Shown here piece after piece: positions 33,925 through 45,042 of a DNA stretch of 64,000 nt. Origin of the DNA: Dolomedes plantarius (Eukaryota; Arthropoda; Arachnida; Araneae; Dolomedidae). The notes beneath the pieces are model-generated. The model was given only the letters and a program-made list of their open reading frames with translations. It was not told the origin of the DNA and made no database searches. Within the stretch, counting starts at the first letter, position 1, and every line of letters starts with the position of its first letter. The translations under genes were made by a program, and so were the position numbers. Location of the stretch: NCBI GenBank assembly GCA_907164885.2, contig OU015492.1, positions 204,226,968-204,290,967 of the forward strand, read 5' to 3'.

Positions 33925-34540
33925 CGGCTGGCCACTGTAAATGCAACACCCTGAAGGAAACATGCAGATAACATGAAATTTACAACATGCATTAGCGGAG
34001 GTGAGATATGCAAATGATAAGAATTTTAGCGCAGACGCACATCACGCGCGCTTGTGGCGCCACTTCAAAGCGCTATTTAAGGCTTGGAGATTTCGACGAT
34101 TTCAAGTTCGGCAATTGTGTTTTTCTTGTGGTTTTTCAAAATAACGATCAATTATATCCTCGATCAATTATATTATATCCTCGTAGAAAACAGCGATCAT
34201 CTTTTGATAGAAAATATGTGGTCCATGGTTGCTCTACGATTGACCCAGATTCCATCCCCAGCTGCCACAGCAGATCAACTTTGGCAACGTGTGGAAGCTG
34301 CTTGGTCTGCTGTACCCCAAGAACTCATCCAAAGTCTATTTGAGTCAATGCCGAGGCGTGTGGCAGCGGTGATCTCCAACAATGGCGGCTACTCTGGCTA
34401 CTGATTTTGGCAGGAACCACACTTCACAGAAGTCTATAAATTTAATCATTTGATACTTAGTCAACATGTTATCTACAAAATAAATTTTGTTGTGATATCT
34501 CTTGTCTTTCTTGGTGTTGCAATTTGGGTGGCCAGCAGTG
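33925..34540 (+). mobile_element. Tc1-like element T1, internally deleted copy A
   Basis: Ends (C)GGCTGGCCACTGTAAATGCAACACC and GGTGTTGCAATTTGGGTGGCCAGCAGTG are those of the element at 60772-62002; TA follows on the right, and the first bases on the left are damaged. At 616 bp it is half the length of the other copy. The deletion joins the start of the transposase gene (KQRSSFD) directly to its last 64 codons (ENMWSMVALRLTQ to NNGGYSGY, stop at 34402-34404). The whole catalytic core is gone, so it is a MITE-like derivative. A local duplication 'gatcaattatatcctc' lies at about 34147-34180. Confidence 0.85.
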
Positions 34541-35449
34541 TATATATGCACACACATATACACCCCATTCTCTTTTTGCACGGGGTATACGTTCCAGAGA
34601 CTACCGTACAAAAAAAAATCATGTTAAAAAGTTACATTGAACATATATAAATTGGAGATATGTTCTATTCAAATATACTTCATGAGAAAATGTGATTTTC
34701 ACATGAAATTTGGATTCAGTCGACTGAAATTGAATAAATATGTAAGAGCAAATCCAGAAATATTACTTTAATTTTGTTTATACGGGTTGTTTTCAAAACT
34801 GACAAAGTGCTGCAGATGCAAATGGTTAAATATAAATTGAATTAATTTTTTATTAATACATACAGTCACATAACAGAATCATTCAGTCATTCAATGCCAC
34901 TACTAGACAATAAACATGCCCGTATCCTGTTGTTTTTCGGTGGCTATTAATCACTCTCGTAACTGGAGATATTTAAGGGCGATATATCTACAAGTGTATC
35001 TTGAATAAAATTATTATCTTGTGTTTCTTTTGTTTCACTGGTTTGTATACGAATTCGGTTATCATACGACATTTTATTTTATTTTCGTTACTTATTTAGA
35101 TAATTCTTTACAACGGGACAACCATTTTTAAATCCCTTCGGAATTCTGCAGCTCGTTTGACATTAAAATCCTTAGTAAGAAAATGATTGCCAAAATAATT
35201 GGCCAGTTGGTGGAATTTTAGAATTGTACTTATAGATAGTGGAACCACACCTTCACCATCACTACTATAAACTAACGTGGGAACATCTACATTCTATAAA
35301 ATACTCTCTGATAACATTTCACTCAATATTTTTTATTCTTTTTAAATTTTTAAACCGTGCAGAATTAAAAGAAACACTCTGAAAACAAATAATCGGTTCT
35401 TTTCCTAGGATCATGAAATTTCAAAACCATGTAAGGAGAGAATTGGGTT

Positions 35450-35456
<7 letters not shown>
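34541..35456. other. Intergenic stretch, nothing recognised
   Basis: AT-rich sequence up to the TA array; no open frame or repeat of note. Confidence 0.5.

Positions 35457-35535
<79 letters not shown>
35457..35535. repeat. (TA)n microsatellite flanking a Tc1 insertion
   Basis: About 39 TA units; the last TA (35534-35535) doubles as the target site of the adjoining Tc1-like element. TA repeat and then (TG)n (36757-36783) resume on the other side. Confidence 0.95.
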
Positions 35536-35538
<3 letters not shown>

Positions 35539-36742
35539 TGAAGTGCCACTGAATTAGGGATACCTACCTAGTAACGAGTTGGGCCTCCTCTGGCCTTGAT
35601 AACGGCTGCCACACGACGAGGCATAGATTCAACAAGTTTCTGGAAAACGTTCCACGGGAATGGTTTGCCAAATATTGGCTAAAGCTGTCCATAATTCAGT
35701 AAGGTTCTTTGTTGCTGTGTGATGGCCTTTCACTCCTTGTTCCAAAACATCCCACAGATGCTCAATATGATTTAAGTCTGGGCTTCTAGGTGGCCAATTC
35801 ATGACAGAGAAGTCAGAGGAATGCTCATCCAACCAGCCAGTAGCCAACTGGGACTTGTGAGAGGTACAGTTGTCTTGCTGGAAAACTCCATTACCGTGCG
35901 GATAACAGAACAGCATAAACGGATGGAGGTGATCACCCAGAAACTCTACTTACCGAATTGCATTGAGGGAGGTTGGTACACGCACCAAAGATCCCAAACT
36001 GTGCCACGAAAAAACACCCCAGACCATGATTGAGCCACCATGCCCTTGTACAGTTCCAGCCAGGCATGCAGGATCCATGGCTTCATGAGTCTGACGCCAT
36101 ATTCTCAGCCTCCCGTCGGCGTTAAGTAGTCGGAATCGAGACTCATCACTCCATGCTACTCGTTTCCAGTCTCTGTGCTCTCTTGCCCAGGCAAGACGTG
36201 CAGCCCGATGGCGAGTATAGAGCAATGGTACTCTCGTAGGTCGACGGCTCCCGAAACCCATACGGTGAAGCGAGCGTTGCACAGTCCGTTTACTGACTGT
36301 ACGACTGGCACCGTCATTAAACTGTGTGGTAATTTGAGCTAATATTTGGCTTCGCTGGCTACGTACAATACGCCTGAGCCGTCTCTGACCACGCACTGTC
36401 AAGGCTAATTGTCCTTTACAATATGCCCGATCGCTAGTTTTTTTTTCCACCACCCATGTATTCTTGGTATACTCTTGACACTGTCGACCTTGAAAATCCT
36501 AGCTGTCTGAAGATTTCGGAAATTGAATGGCCCATGCGTCGCGCACCTACGATTTGTCCGCGATCGAAGGCGTCTAAATCAGGCAGTTTACCCATACTGA
36601 CAATTCCAACAACTAATTCAGAACAACCACAATACGCGCTATATATGCAGTTACCACAGCGCCCTCAGTTGCGCATACATGATACGCAGCGCTACACAAT
36701 TTGCATAGGCTTTGCTATCCCTAATTGAGTGGCACTTCAGTG
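35536..36742 (-). mobile_element. Tc1-like element T2
   Basis: Inverted ends CACTGAAGTGCCACTGAATT and its near complement (AATTGAGTGGCACTTCAGTG) extend about 27 bp with one mismatch, flanked by TA. It is 1207 bp, a normal size for a Tc1 element with short inverted repeats. It carries one transposase gene on the minus strand. Confidence 0.9.
35568..36595 (-). pseudogene. Tc1-like transposase (T2), 36-residue D-E spacing
   Basis: Starts MGKLPDLDAFDRGQIVGARR, a paired-like helix-turn-helix, and continues through a second HTH (RTVSKRTVQRSLHRMG) to the DDE domain: AWSDESRFRLL, FQQDNCTSHKS and SPDLNHIEHLW. Thirty-six residues lie between the second and third acidic residues; 34 is usual for Tc1, and 36 is described for the DD36E group. 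Lesions: a nine-T run at 36438-36446 shifts frame, an in-frame TAA lies near 35937, and a one-base insertion near 35640 alters the last 25 codons. Expected length is about 342 residues. Confidence 0.85.
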
Positions 36743-36785
<43 letters not shown>

Positions 36786-36954
36786 ATAAAATAATAACGC
36801 CCCCCTGTTTTAATTCTATTTCATTATTTTACTACTTTTTATAGTGTCTTTCCCTTTATATAACTACTAACGTTTTTCTGTTGGCTCCTGGCCGTCGCTG
36901 GCCACATTGCACCGTAGACAATCACGTGGACAAACAGAACTGATTTTTCGTTGT

Positions 36955-36992
36955 TCTGGTGCGAGTGTCAATATGTGACGACTCGCACCAGA
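36955..36992. other. 12-bp perfect inverted repeat
   Basis: TCTGGTGCGAGT (36955-36966) and ACTCGCACCAGA (36981-36992) flank a 14-nt loop. Possibly the tip pair of a very small foldback element; no duplication seen around it. Confidence 0.75.
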
Positions 36993-37149
36993 GTTTGGGA
37001 ACGAATTATTCTCATGAATTGGACTGCTTGATTGGATTTGATGGAACTTAAGCCCGACTACAATTTTTTTTTTACCCAAGAAGTCACCGCAATCCGTAAA
37101 TGTCCTTTCTTCTGTTTCCAAATATCCTTCAAAGTGTCGACTACATTTT

Positions 37150-37154
<5 letters not shown>

Positions 37155-37208
<54 letters not shown>
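37155..37208. repeat. (TA)n microsatellite
   Basis: About 27 TA units followed by CACACATACA and more TA. Confidence 0.95.
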
Positions 37209-37217
<9 letters not shown>

Positions 37218-38116
37218 ATATATATATATAGGATATATATAAATTCTTGTTTTCTTTCGATTGTGGATTTATATACATTATGTATTATTTTGTATTGATG
37301 CAATACTGTTTTCTATAAACTATTTTGGGGAAAAAAGAACCTAAAAGGTTTAACAATTTAATTTTTTATTGCAAATTTATTAATACATTTACTTGTCTCC
37401 AAGCTTACAGCCCTCCCTCCCTTTCCTATTCCACCTGGAAAATTTTCTTAGGTCTCCCATACCCTTCCACGCTGATATGTTTCTACCATATACGCAAATG
37501 CATTATTCATGTGAAAAATATTTCAAGCCAACTTTATTTAACTATGGTAGCCTTTTGGGGGGATTTAAACCTATTTGTTATTAGAACTGAAGGTAGCATC
37601 GAGACATTTAATTTAAAATTTAACTCTCCAGTACTGATTCCAACTTTAAATACCAAGAGAAATGTTTTTCGAAGAGCATTAAAAATTCCTTGAAAAAGAC
37701 CTTTTATGATAAGTTTGAAAGAGAAAACATCTTTTGTAAATGTCATAATAAAATGGTACTTCATATCGCGATAAAATGTTAAAACACCGGATATTTAGCA
37801 TCGACATCCCAGAGCTTTCGGTGCTACAATTATATATTCAGCTCGCCAAAGTGCAACATATGTCTTGTAAGAGACTGCTCTTAGAAATATTGTCGAGAAA
37901 ACTTAACGATACAAATTAGTGAGAAAAATTTATATATTGGTAGGTATTGAACAGGAGCCTTTAGAGAAAGTATCAACTCAGAATGAATGGAAAGTAAGAC
38001 ACCGTTGGAGCTAAATTATATACAGAATGATTTTTCCCTCAGGGTTGCAGGTCACTTTAATTTTGATGCTAACAGATTGTTTCAAGCAGCCTCTATCGTT
38101 GAGAGCAAACTGTGAT

Positions 38117-38163
38117 ACACACACACACACACACACACACATATGTATATATATATATATATA
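38117..38163. repeat. (AC)n-(TA)n compound microsatellite
   Basis: About 12 AC units then TATGTA and TA repeats, just upstream of the BEL/Pao fragment. Confidence 0.9.
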
Positions 38164-38429
38164 TTTACAAAAGTATAACACGAAATCAAACTAATAAACT
38201 ATGGCAAACTTACTATGGCGCTACGCTGCTCAACCGTAAGATGCATCATATTTTTAATAAAATCATAACTAAACCAGACAACACCAGCACAATTCAACAA
38301 CATGAATGATGAAGAATATAAATGACCGGGGGGAGTTGTGACTCCCAACACTCCGGTTAAATATGTTTTTCGCCTAGGCAACACTCCCGGAAGTCATTCT
38401 TCATCTGCAACCTAACATAAAATCAAAAC

Positions 38430-40262
38430 AAAGCAAGGAGCGATGAAATAAAAAAAAGGCTACTGAATACGAGAATATAATTAAAGAACAAATTAAAAAG
38501 GGTATTGTGGAAGAGTGTGAGTCGTGTGAAAATGTAACTGGAACGTACTACATGCCACACAGACCTGTGATAAGGCAAGATAGATCTACTACAAAGGTTA
38601 GGATAGTATTTGATGCTTCTTCCAAACACAAAAATTCCAATTCGTTAAATGAGTGTTTATTATCAGGACCTAACCTTAATCCTAATATATTGAATATTCT
38701 TTTGAAATTCCGTTTTCAATAGGTTGCGTTTGCAGAAGACATTTTAAAGGCATTTTTACAAATCCAGATTGACCCAGAAGATAGGAATTTTTTGAGGTTT
38801 TTATGGGTAGAAAATTTAGTTGGTGAACCAATTTTCAAAATTTTTAGAATGGCACGTGTAACCTTTGGTGTCACCACTAGTCCCTTCCTCTTGGCTGCAA
38901 CCATAAAGCATCATATCCAAAAATATTGTAAGGATTATCCAAATGGTGTTGAGATATTAAATAATTCATTATACGTGGACGATGTATTTCATGGTGCTGC
39001 CACTGTTAGGGAGGCATTTGAATTATCGTGTGGTTCAGCAAAAATTTTGAAAGCTGCTGGGATGACCCTGCGAAAATTTAAAAGTAATTCCCCAGAGCCG
39101 ACAAGTTTGTGGAAGAAGACTCAGATTGATTGTGAGGAACCTAACAAAGATGGTAACCGCCCTTTTAAGATACTAGGTTTAATTTGGAATACCGAAACAG
39201 ATTTTCTGAAATTAGATAACCACCAGCTATTAGAGAATATGAATCACTGCAACGTCACAAAACGCCGCATGCTCCAGACCGTGGCCAAAATCTATGACCT
39301 AGCTGGTTACATGTCACCCTTCGTAATAAGGGTAAAGTTTTGCCTGCAAGATTTGTGGGAGCTCGGAATGGATTGGGACACGGAAGTACCTCCAAATTTG
39401 GATGAAAAGTTTAAGCAATGGTGTCTTGAAGTAAATGACTTAGAGAAATTGTGTATTCCCAGAAAATATTTTTTAATGAAGTAAATGGAATGAATGAAAG
39501 AATGCAACTTATTGTGTTTTGTGATGCCAGTTTAAAGGGTTATGGGGCGATCGCATATTTTAGATGTCCCAAAAATTACCCCACGTCATTTATTATGTCA
39601 AAATCTAGAGTTGCCTCCCTGAAACGAATAACGCTACCACGCTTGGAGCTAATAGGGTCAGTCGTAGCTGCAAGAATATGCAATTATTTCCAAATTTTTT
39701 CCGGATTAAAGATGAAAATATATACTGTTTTTCCGATTCCCAAATTGTACTTCACTGGATTAGAGGCAGTGCTGACGCTTGGAAGCCCTTTGTGGCAAAC
39801 AGAGTACGTGAGATTCAAAGCTTTGTTGCACCTGCCCAGTGGAAATTTTGTAAGGGTATCGATAATCCAGCCGACGTCATCACACGCGGTTGTGCAGCTA
39901 TGGATTTAGTAAAAAATAAAAACTGGTGGCAATGTCTCCCATGGTTGAAAGACAGTTGTTTTCCCATGACAACCACAGAACCTCATGTGAATATTGTTAA
40001 TTCCGATCTGTTGCAAGAACAACGAAAAACTGTCGTTTGTACGATTACTGAAACACATCCTGACTTCGACTTACTATCCAGATTTTCCTCGTGGACAAAT
40101 CTGAAGCGTGTAATGGCATGGAGTCTCAGATTTTTAAAAAATACTCAGTTGCAGCAATCTGAGAGAAATTATGGATTTCTAACTACTACTGAGCTAGATC
40201 TTGCTATGAATAAAATTTGCTTGAATTGTACAGAAGCATGAATTTAAAGATGATTATAAAAA
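38430..40262 (+). pseudogene. BEL/Pao reverse transcriptase and RNase H
   Basis: RT begins near YENIIKEQIKKGIVEE and KVRIVFDASSKHKNS. After an in-frame TAG (38720-38722) it continues with AFLQIQIDPEDRNFLRFLW, ARVTFGVTTSPFLLAAT and the catalytic SLYVDDVFHG (near 38970). The RNase H part has VFCDASLKGYGAIAYF and YCFSDSQIVLHWIRG. Frame shifts occur near 39470 (T7 run), near 39700 (T runs) and near 40240, just before integrase. The shifts sit in homopolymers, so they may be decay or assembly errors. Confidence 0.85.
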
Positions 40263-40263
40263 C

Positions 40264-41547
40264 TTGAATGAAGGAAAAGAATTAGAAAATAACCGTAAAA
40301 TTTTGTCTTTGCATCCATTTACCGACAAAAATGGGTTGTTGCGTGTTGGAGGAAGATTGCGAAATTCTCAGCTTTCCGAAGACGAAAAGCATCCAATAAT
40401 CTTGCCGAAGAGTCATCATATAACGAACATTATCGTCAATTATTATCACCAACGTTACTTGCATAGTGGAGTCCAGCTAACACTTGCAACAATAAGACAA
40501 ACGTTCTGGATCATAAATGCAAAAGAAGTAATTAGGAAGTATGTTTGGAAATGTATCCGATGCCATCGGTACCGAAAACGGATGTCTTCGCAGTTGATGG
40601 GAGATTTGCCCAAAGCAAGGGTAACTCCTGCAAGAGCATTCACTAGAACAGGTGTGGATTTTGCTGGCCCATTTCACATCAAAATGGAAAGAAAGCGAGG
40701 ATTTCGGCCAGTAAAGGCTTACGTATGTTTGTTTGTTTGCTTCACAACGAAAGCTATTCATCTAGAGATCGTTAAGGATCTGACAACTGACACCTTTATC
40801 TCTGCATTACGGCGGTTTTCAGCCAGACGTGGAAAGCCTCAAGAAATGTTTAGCGACAGAGGCACAAACTTTTCAGGAGCCGATAAAGAACTGAAAAGAA
40901 TGTTTGCATCATTTAACGTAGACAAAAATTTTCATGACTATCTTACCACTGACAATATCAAGTGGAATTTCAATCCCCCAGCGTCTCTCCACTTTGGCGG
41001 CCTCTGGGAGGCTGGCGTTAAGCAAATGAAGGGACATTTGAAGATAACGGTCGGCGGCCAGATACTCACCTACGAAGAGTTACTGACTCTGCTTGCACAG
41101 GCCGAGGCCTGTCTCAATTCAAGGCTGATCGTCGCCATGTCGGACGACACCAAGGATCTGAGTGCCTTGACGCCGGGGCATTTCATTATAGGTGCTCCAC
41201 TAATTTCAATTCCTGAACCGTCCCTGCTTAACGAAAACATTTCTCCGCTGAAAAGATGGCGACTGACCCAACAGTTGCAACAGTGCTTCTGGAAAAGATG
41301 GTCCAGGAATTATCTAGGCCGACTTCACCAACGTACGAAGTGGAATAAGACTAAGCGAAACTTTAAATGCGATGACTTGGTTTTATTAGGGATAATGATC
41401 ACCCCCCCCCTTAAGTGGAATCTTGGAAGTATAATCGAACTTTATCCTGGAAGGGACAATCATGTTCGAGTCGTAAAGTTGCGAACAGCAACACAAGAGC
41501 TAAAACGACCAATATCAAAATTGACTTTACTGCCATTTTGTGAATAA
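40264..41547 (+). CDS. BEL/Pao integrase segment (open, 427 residues)
   Basis: An uninterrupted frame that is the C-terminal part of a BEL/Pao polyprotein, not a separate gene. The zinc-binding region has H..H in YYHQRYLHSGVQLT and C..C in KCIRCHRYRK. The catalytic core shows TGVDFAGPF (first D), MFSDRGTNFSGA (second D) and HFGGLWEAGVKQ (E). The C-terminal region (WSRNYLGRLHQRTKW, VLLGIMITPPLKWNLGSI) is the DUF5641 module typical of BEL/Pao. A run of ten C at 41402-41411 lies in frame. It would need the broken upstream pol for expression; the first ATG at 40264 is internal. Confidence 0.85.
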   Translation: MNEGKELENNRKILSLHPFTDKNGLLRVGGRLRNSQLSEDEKHPIILPKSHHITNIIVNYYHQRYLHSGVQLTLATIRQTFWIINAKEVIRKYVWKCIRCHRYRKRMSSQLMGDLPKARVTPARAFTRTGVDFAGPFHIKMERKRGFRPVKAYVCLFVCFTTKAIHLEIVKDLTTDTFISALRRFSARRGKPQEMFSDRGTNFSGADKELKRMFASFNVDKNFHDYLTTDNIKWNFNPPASLHFGGLWEAGVKQMKGHLKITVGGQILTYEELLTLLAQAEACLNSRLIVAMSDDTKDLSALTPGHFIIGAPLISIPEPSLLNENISPLKRWRLTQQLQQCFWKRWSRNYLGRLHQRTKWNKTKRNFKCDDLVLLGIMITPPLKWNLGSIIELYPGRDNHVRVVKLRTATQELKRPISKLTLLPFCE

Positions 41548-41818
41548 TTTTTAATTGCTGTTTCTTGTATATGTACATACTAATTTTTATTGTTCTTTCA
41601 TATAAACAGACTAGTTTAGGATATGTATATATGTATATAATTAGTGCCATAAGGTAATATTTTTCTTAGAATTTTTGTTATTTAATTTCTTATGTTGAAT
41701 CTTGAAAATTTTGTTGAATGTGTAGGATTTTGAAAAAAAAACAATTCTATATCTTGGTTCTTGAAAAAAAAAATTTGAATTCTTGTTTTGATGACCCCTT
41801 GGTCATCGGGTGGGAGCA

Positions 41819-42120
41819 TGTTCGCTCCTTTCCAGATGTGCTGACGAGCATTTTTCTTGTTTTGTTGACGTCAGCGATTTTGTCTCGCCTTTTTGACTCC
41901 CCCTTGTGTCGAGAAATTAAATCAAGCAGTTGACTTGGAATTCTTGAATGTAGTGTACGTGTATCATGGCCGCTGTAAGCGGAATTCTTGGATTTAATTG
42001 TGTATCTTGAAAATATGAAATATTATATCTTGAAATGCTTGAAAGCTTGAAAATAAATAACTTTGAATTCTTGAAGTTTTCGGCAGTATGTTTTATTCGG
42101 TCGGCATGCTGCTGACTTGT
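41819..42120 (+). repeat. Possible BEL/Pao 3' LTR
   Basis: Follows a polypurine-like tract and starts TGTTCGCTCC. It includes AATAAA (about 42053) and several CTTGAA motifs. Without a second LTR the right border cannot be fixed. Confidence 0.35.
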
Positions 42121-42841
42121 AAGTTCTCCATTTTTTTGACTTTGAAAACGAGTATTCGGCGCAAATACAAGTATTTAACTTTGGATTATTTTGAACATAT
42201 AACCGGAAATTATACAAAACATTTGAAAATCCTCACTTTGAAATCAAGGAAAATAAAAATCGCAGAAAAATTTCAAAGATGAGAAAGAATGGATTTTAAT
42301 GATCAAAATACAACTGAGAGCGAAAGCATTTATGGATCTCTAAATGAAGTAGAATACATGCGATAATCCATAAAATATATCAAGTCCAATCAATGTAGGA
42401 GGTATTGAATTTCTTTTTTTTTACTTTATAGAGAGTTTTATTTAATTTCGTAGTTGTTCACAATACACCCCCTGCAACTTTCGTATGGTCATAAAAATGT
42501 GACCTTCCTACATCCACCTAGGAACTAGCAAAATGATGCTAAGGAAAGAGATAAAGCGTTGCATATTAGAATCACAATTTTAGACGTTGAAAGTAACAAA
42601 CACGTGTTAAGTTAATCAGGCGAAAAAAAAACTCGAAATGAGCTGAGTTGACGGAAATTTGAAGTTAGGGATTCAGACAAGCCATTTATCTCTGGTTGTA
42701 GGTAGAGCTGCCATGTGGAGACGAGTCATTATAATTTGTCAATTATGAATGCAATTATTCTGCTGTAAACGCATGTAGGGATTAATAAGCTATTTTTCTA
42801 GCCTATTAAAGCTTTACTTTGCTTGTTTCCTCTAAGATCTG
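42121..42841. other. Intergenic stretch, nothing recognised
   Basis: No domain-bearing frame and no repeat structure seen. Confidence 0.5.
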
Positions 42842-43928
42842 GGAGTCGTCCAGAGGCTAAGTGGTTAAGTGGAGGCTAAGTGGTAAATGCCTGTCACGCC
42901 GGGGGCGCGGGTTCGATTCCAGCACACGTTGTATTCTGGAGAACCGCCTGCAAAAGGAGGCCCCGTCTAGAAATGGGGTCCTGCAACCCATCGCCGATGT
43001 CATCGTCTATATATATATATAAAACAGTTCCGTAACTGACTCATTCATTCACTGACTGACTGACATACAACGCACAGACCAAACCGCTGGACCTAAAGGG
43101 CTGAAATTTTGCATGGCGATTCTTCTTATAGTGTAGGGGTGCACTAAGAGAGATTTTTGAAACATTCTTCTTAGATTTTTTTAAATTAAATTTTTAAGCT
43201 GTTTTTTTTACTTTTTTTAAGTTTGCATTCAAAATAATAATTTGAGGGTTATAACATTTATATCACAAGAAAGATCATAAAAATTCCTTTAAAATGAAAT
43301 CTTTTTCGAATCTTTACCTCCATTTCCTGATTTTTGGTGAATTTTTAAAGATTAATTTTTTTAATTTAATTTATTAAATGCCGATCACGTGACTTCTTTT
43401 TCTGGTACTTTAAATAATTTTATCGTCACGTGCATAAGAACTAAATAGACAAAAAATAATTTTTTTTCTTGCTAATGCGGCAGACGATTGGACATTATCC
43501 AAAAAAATATTAAAATACAGTAAAAGAAATGTTCTAGAAACTGTAGTATATTAACTGTACTATATTCTTTAGTATTCTTTATATTAGGTTTAATTTGAAT
43601 ATCTTCTTCTACATTATTTTGTCTATAAAAATATCCCTTACGATTTTTTTATAAATATATATATATATATATATATTACATCAATTATATACATTGATCG
43701 CCGTATTTATTATATATATATTGGCATTAATTGCATACATTGACCGATGTTTTTACTTTGAATGTACTGCGTAGCGAAGTGCGGGTTTTCAGCTAGTTTG
43801 CTAATAAAATTCTTTTGCGATTATGTGTTTTGTGTGTTTCTATTTCCTTGTATTCACATGTACACCGGACTGGGGTGTAATGTCGTCAGCACCCAGGGAC
43901 ATTACCCCCCCCCCCCAAAAAAAAAAAA
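42842..43928 (+). mobile_element. tRNA-derived SINE S1, copy 2, split by a Helitron-like element
   Basis: A-box-like GGCTAAGTGGTTAAG is followed by a local duplication (GGAGGCTAAGTGGTAAATGC), B box GGGTTCGATTCC (about 42910-42921), and the S1 body with CCCGTCTAGAAATGGGG. It is interrupted at 43005/43006 and resumes at 43797 (TTTGCTAATAAAATTC), ending in C14 and an A-rich tail near 43928. Without the insert it would be about 296 bp, like copy 1. The duplicated A-box segment is peculiar to this copy. Confidence 0.8.
43006..43796 (+). mobile_element. Helitron/DINE-like element H1, copy 4 (best-defined)
   Basis: Exactly TC...CTAG, 791 bp, inserted into SINE S1. The intact S1 copy reads CATCGTTTGTCAATAAA where this one reads CATCG, element, TTTGCTAATAAA, so no target bases were duplicated, as expected for rolling-circle insertion. 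The 5' tip is TCTATATATATATAAAACAG followed by CTGACTGACTGAC. The 3' hairpin GTAGCGAAGTGCGGG and TTTTCAG precede CTAG. It encodes no protein and is about the unit length of H1. Confidence 0.9.
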
Positions 43929-44330
43929 TCAAAGACCTGAGAAGTAAGTTATTATTCAGTAAGGCTTTAAATAATAATCTGTAATAAGTTCTTAAATTCT
44001 AAATAAATAAGTCGAATTTTAGATGAAACTGAAAAGAAAAAAAGAATCTTAACGAAAAAAAGAATCCAGATCGAGTATTTGACTTTCGAGTCATTGATAT
44101 ACAGTTGAAGTCATTGAAATATGAGTAAGAAAAAGAAGCAGGAAACGTTTACCTAATTTTGAAGACGAAACTTAAGTTGTCTTGTAAATAATTTTAGTTA
44201 TTCATGAGAAAGGAAATAAAGGCATTCGAATGCATTCGAATGGCATTTTTAGAGAAATACGTCAGTGGTTTTACACGTAGGAATTGTGCTTAATAACATT
44301 CATATACATTCTACCTAAAATTCTAGAAAA
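43929..44330. other. Intergenic stretch, nothing recognised
   Basis: A-rich sequence without frames or repeats of note, apart from the short duplication GCATTCGAATGCATTCGAAT at 44222-44241. Confidence 0.5.
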
Positions 44331-45042
44331 CTAGCTGCTGTGCGACCAACATGGTCGCTTTTAGTTATATATTTTCTTTTGCAAAACAATTCAACTGAAA
44401 GTAACATATGTAAAGAATGTTACCATTACCTGTCAACATGAATTTACGTTGTTAAGGGTTAGTGGGAGTTTAGCCAAAAAATTTAAAATCATTGCTAAAT
44501 TCACTATAAGGCTGATTCTAAAACATCGTGATTAAAAAATGTGAATTTCCATTACTTCAGAACAGAGTTAAAGATAAGACTGAGAAACCCAACACCAATG
44601 ATTTTAAAAATTACATCCCTCTCTGTATGTACTATTTTTCAAAATGAAGATATATACACTTTATCATTAAATCAAATAATAAATTGTTGGGAAAATTTCT
44701 TCACTTATAAAAAGGAGTAAAATTTCAGCAAGTACTAAAATATAGTATAGATTACATCACTCTCTGTATGTACTATTGTATGTACTATTGTTCGCAATTC
44801 AGAGATCTCCACTTAATCATATCAAATGAATAAATTAAAATTATTTCGTGAATAAATTAAAATTATTCACGAGTAAAATACAGCAATTAAATTGTACCAA
44901 ATTACGTGCTATCGTCGAGCCACTACACACACGCGTGTACGGCCGCTAATGTTTACATCCGGTAGTTGTAGCCGTTGCCATTCGGAGTGTAGAAATATCG
45001 TCAATTTTTGTGCCGCATACCTACGCGTTTTATATATATAGA
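44331..45042 (-). mobile_element. Helitron-like element H3
   Basis: On the minus strand it starts TCTATATATATAAAACGCGT at 45042 and ends with the hairpin GCGACCATGTTGGTCGC (on plus at about 44342-44358) and CTAG (44331-44334). It is 712 bp. The 5' tip is shared with H1 but the next bases and the 3' hairpin differ, so I call it a separate family. It contains the internal duplication 'ttacatc(a/c)ctctctgtatgtacta' (44612-44635, 44754-44775). Confidence 0.7.

Larger units (their letters stand above)
36745..38116. other. Intergenic stretch with simple repeats
   Basis: Contains (TG)n at 36757-36783, a hairpin at 36955-36992 and a TA array at 37155-37208. The 122-residue plus-strand frame at 37325-37693 has no recognisable domain. 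Confidence 0.5.
38430..42120 (+). mobile_element. BEL/Pao LTR retrotransposon, 5'-truncated
   Basis: Pol is present from the start of reverse transcriptase through RNase H and integrase. No gag, protease or 5' LTR was found upstream. The domain order RT, RNase H, integrase with a BEL/Pao-specific RT (SLYVDDVFHGA) and DUF1758/DUF5641-style neighbourhood identifies the superfamily. A purine-rich CGGGTGGGAGCA (about 41807-41818) before TGTTCGCTCC suggests the polypurine tract and start of a 3' LTR; its end is uncertain. Confidence 0.85.

Noticed and set aside
37325..37693. 122-residue plus-strand frame as a gene
   Set aside because: No recognisable motif, splice signals or conservation evidence; composition fits chance.
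40264..41547. A domesticated integrase gene
   Set aside because: The frame is open, but it directly follows decayed BEL/Pao RT and RNase H, has no own promoter or start context that I can see, and is best read as the end of pol.
42842..42960. A functional tRNA gene at the SINE head
   Set aside because: The A-box region is duplicated, the acceptor arms do not pair, and a conserved SINE body follows.
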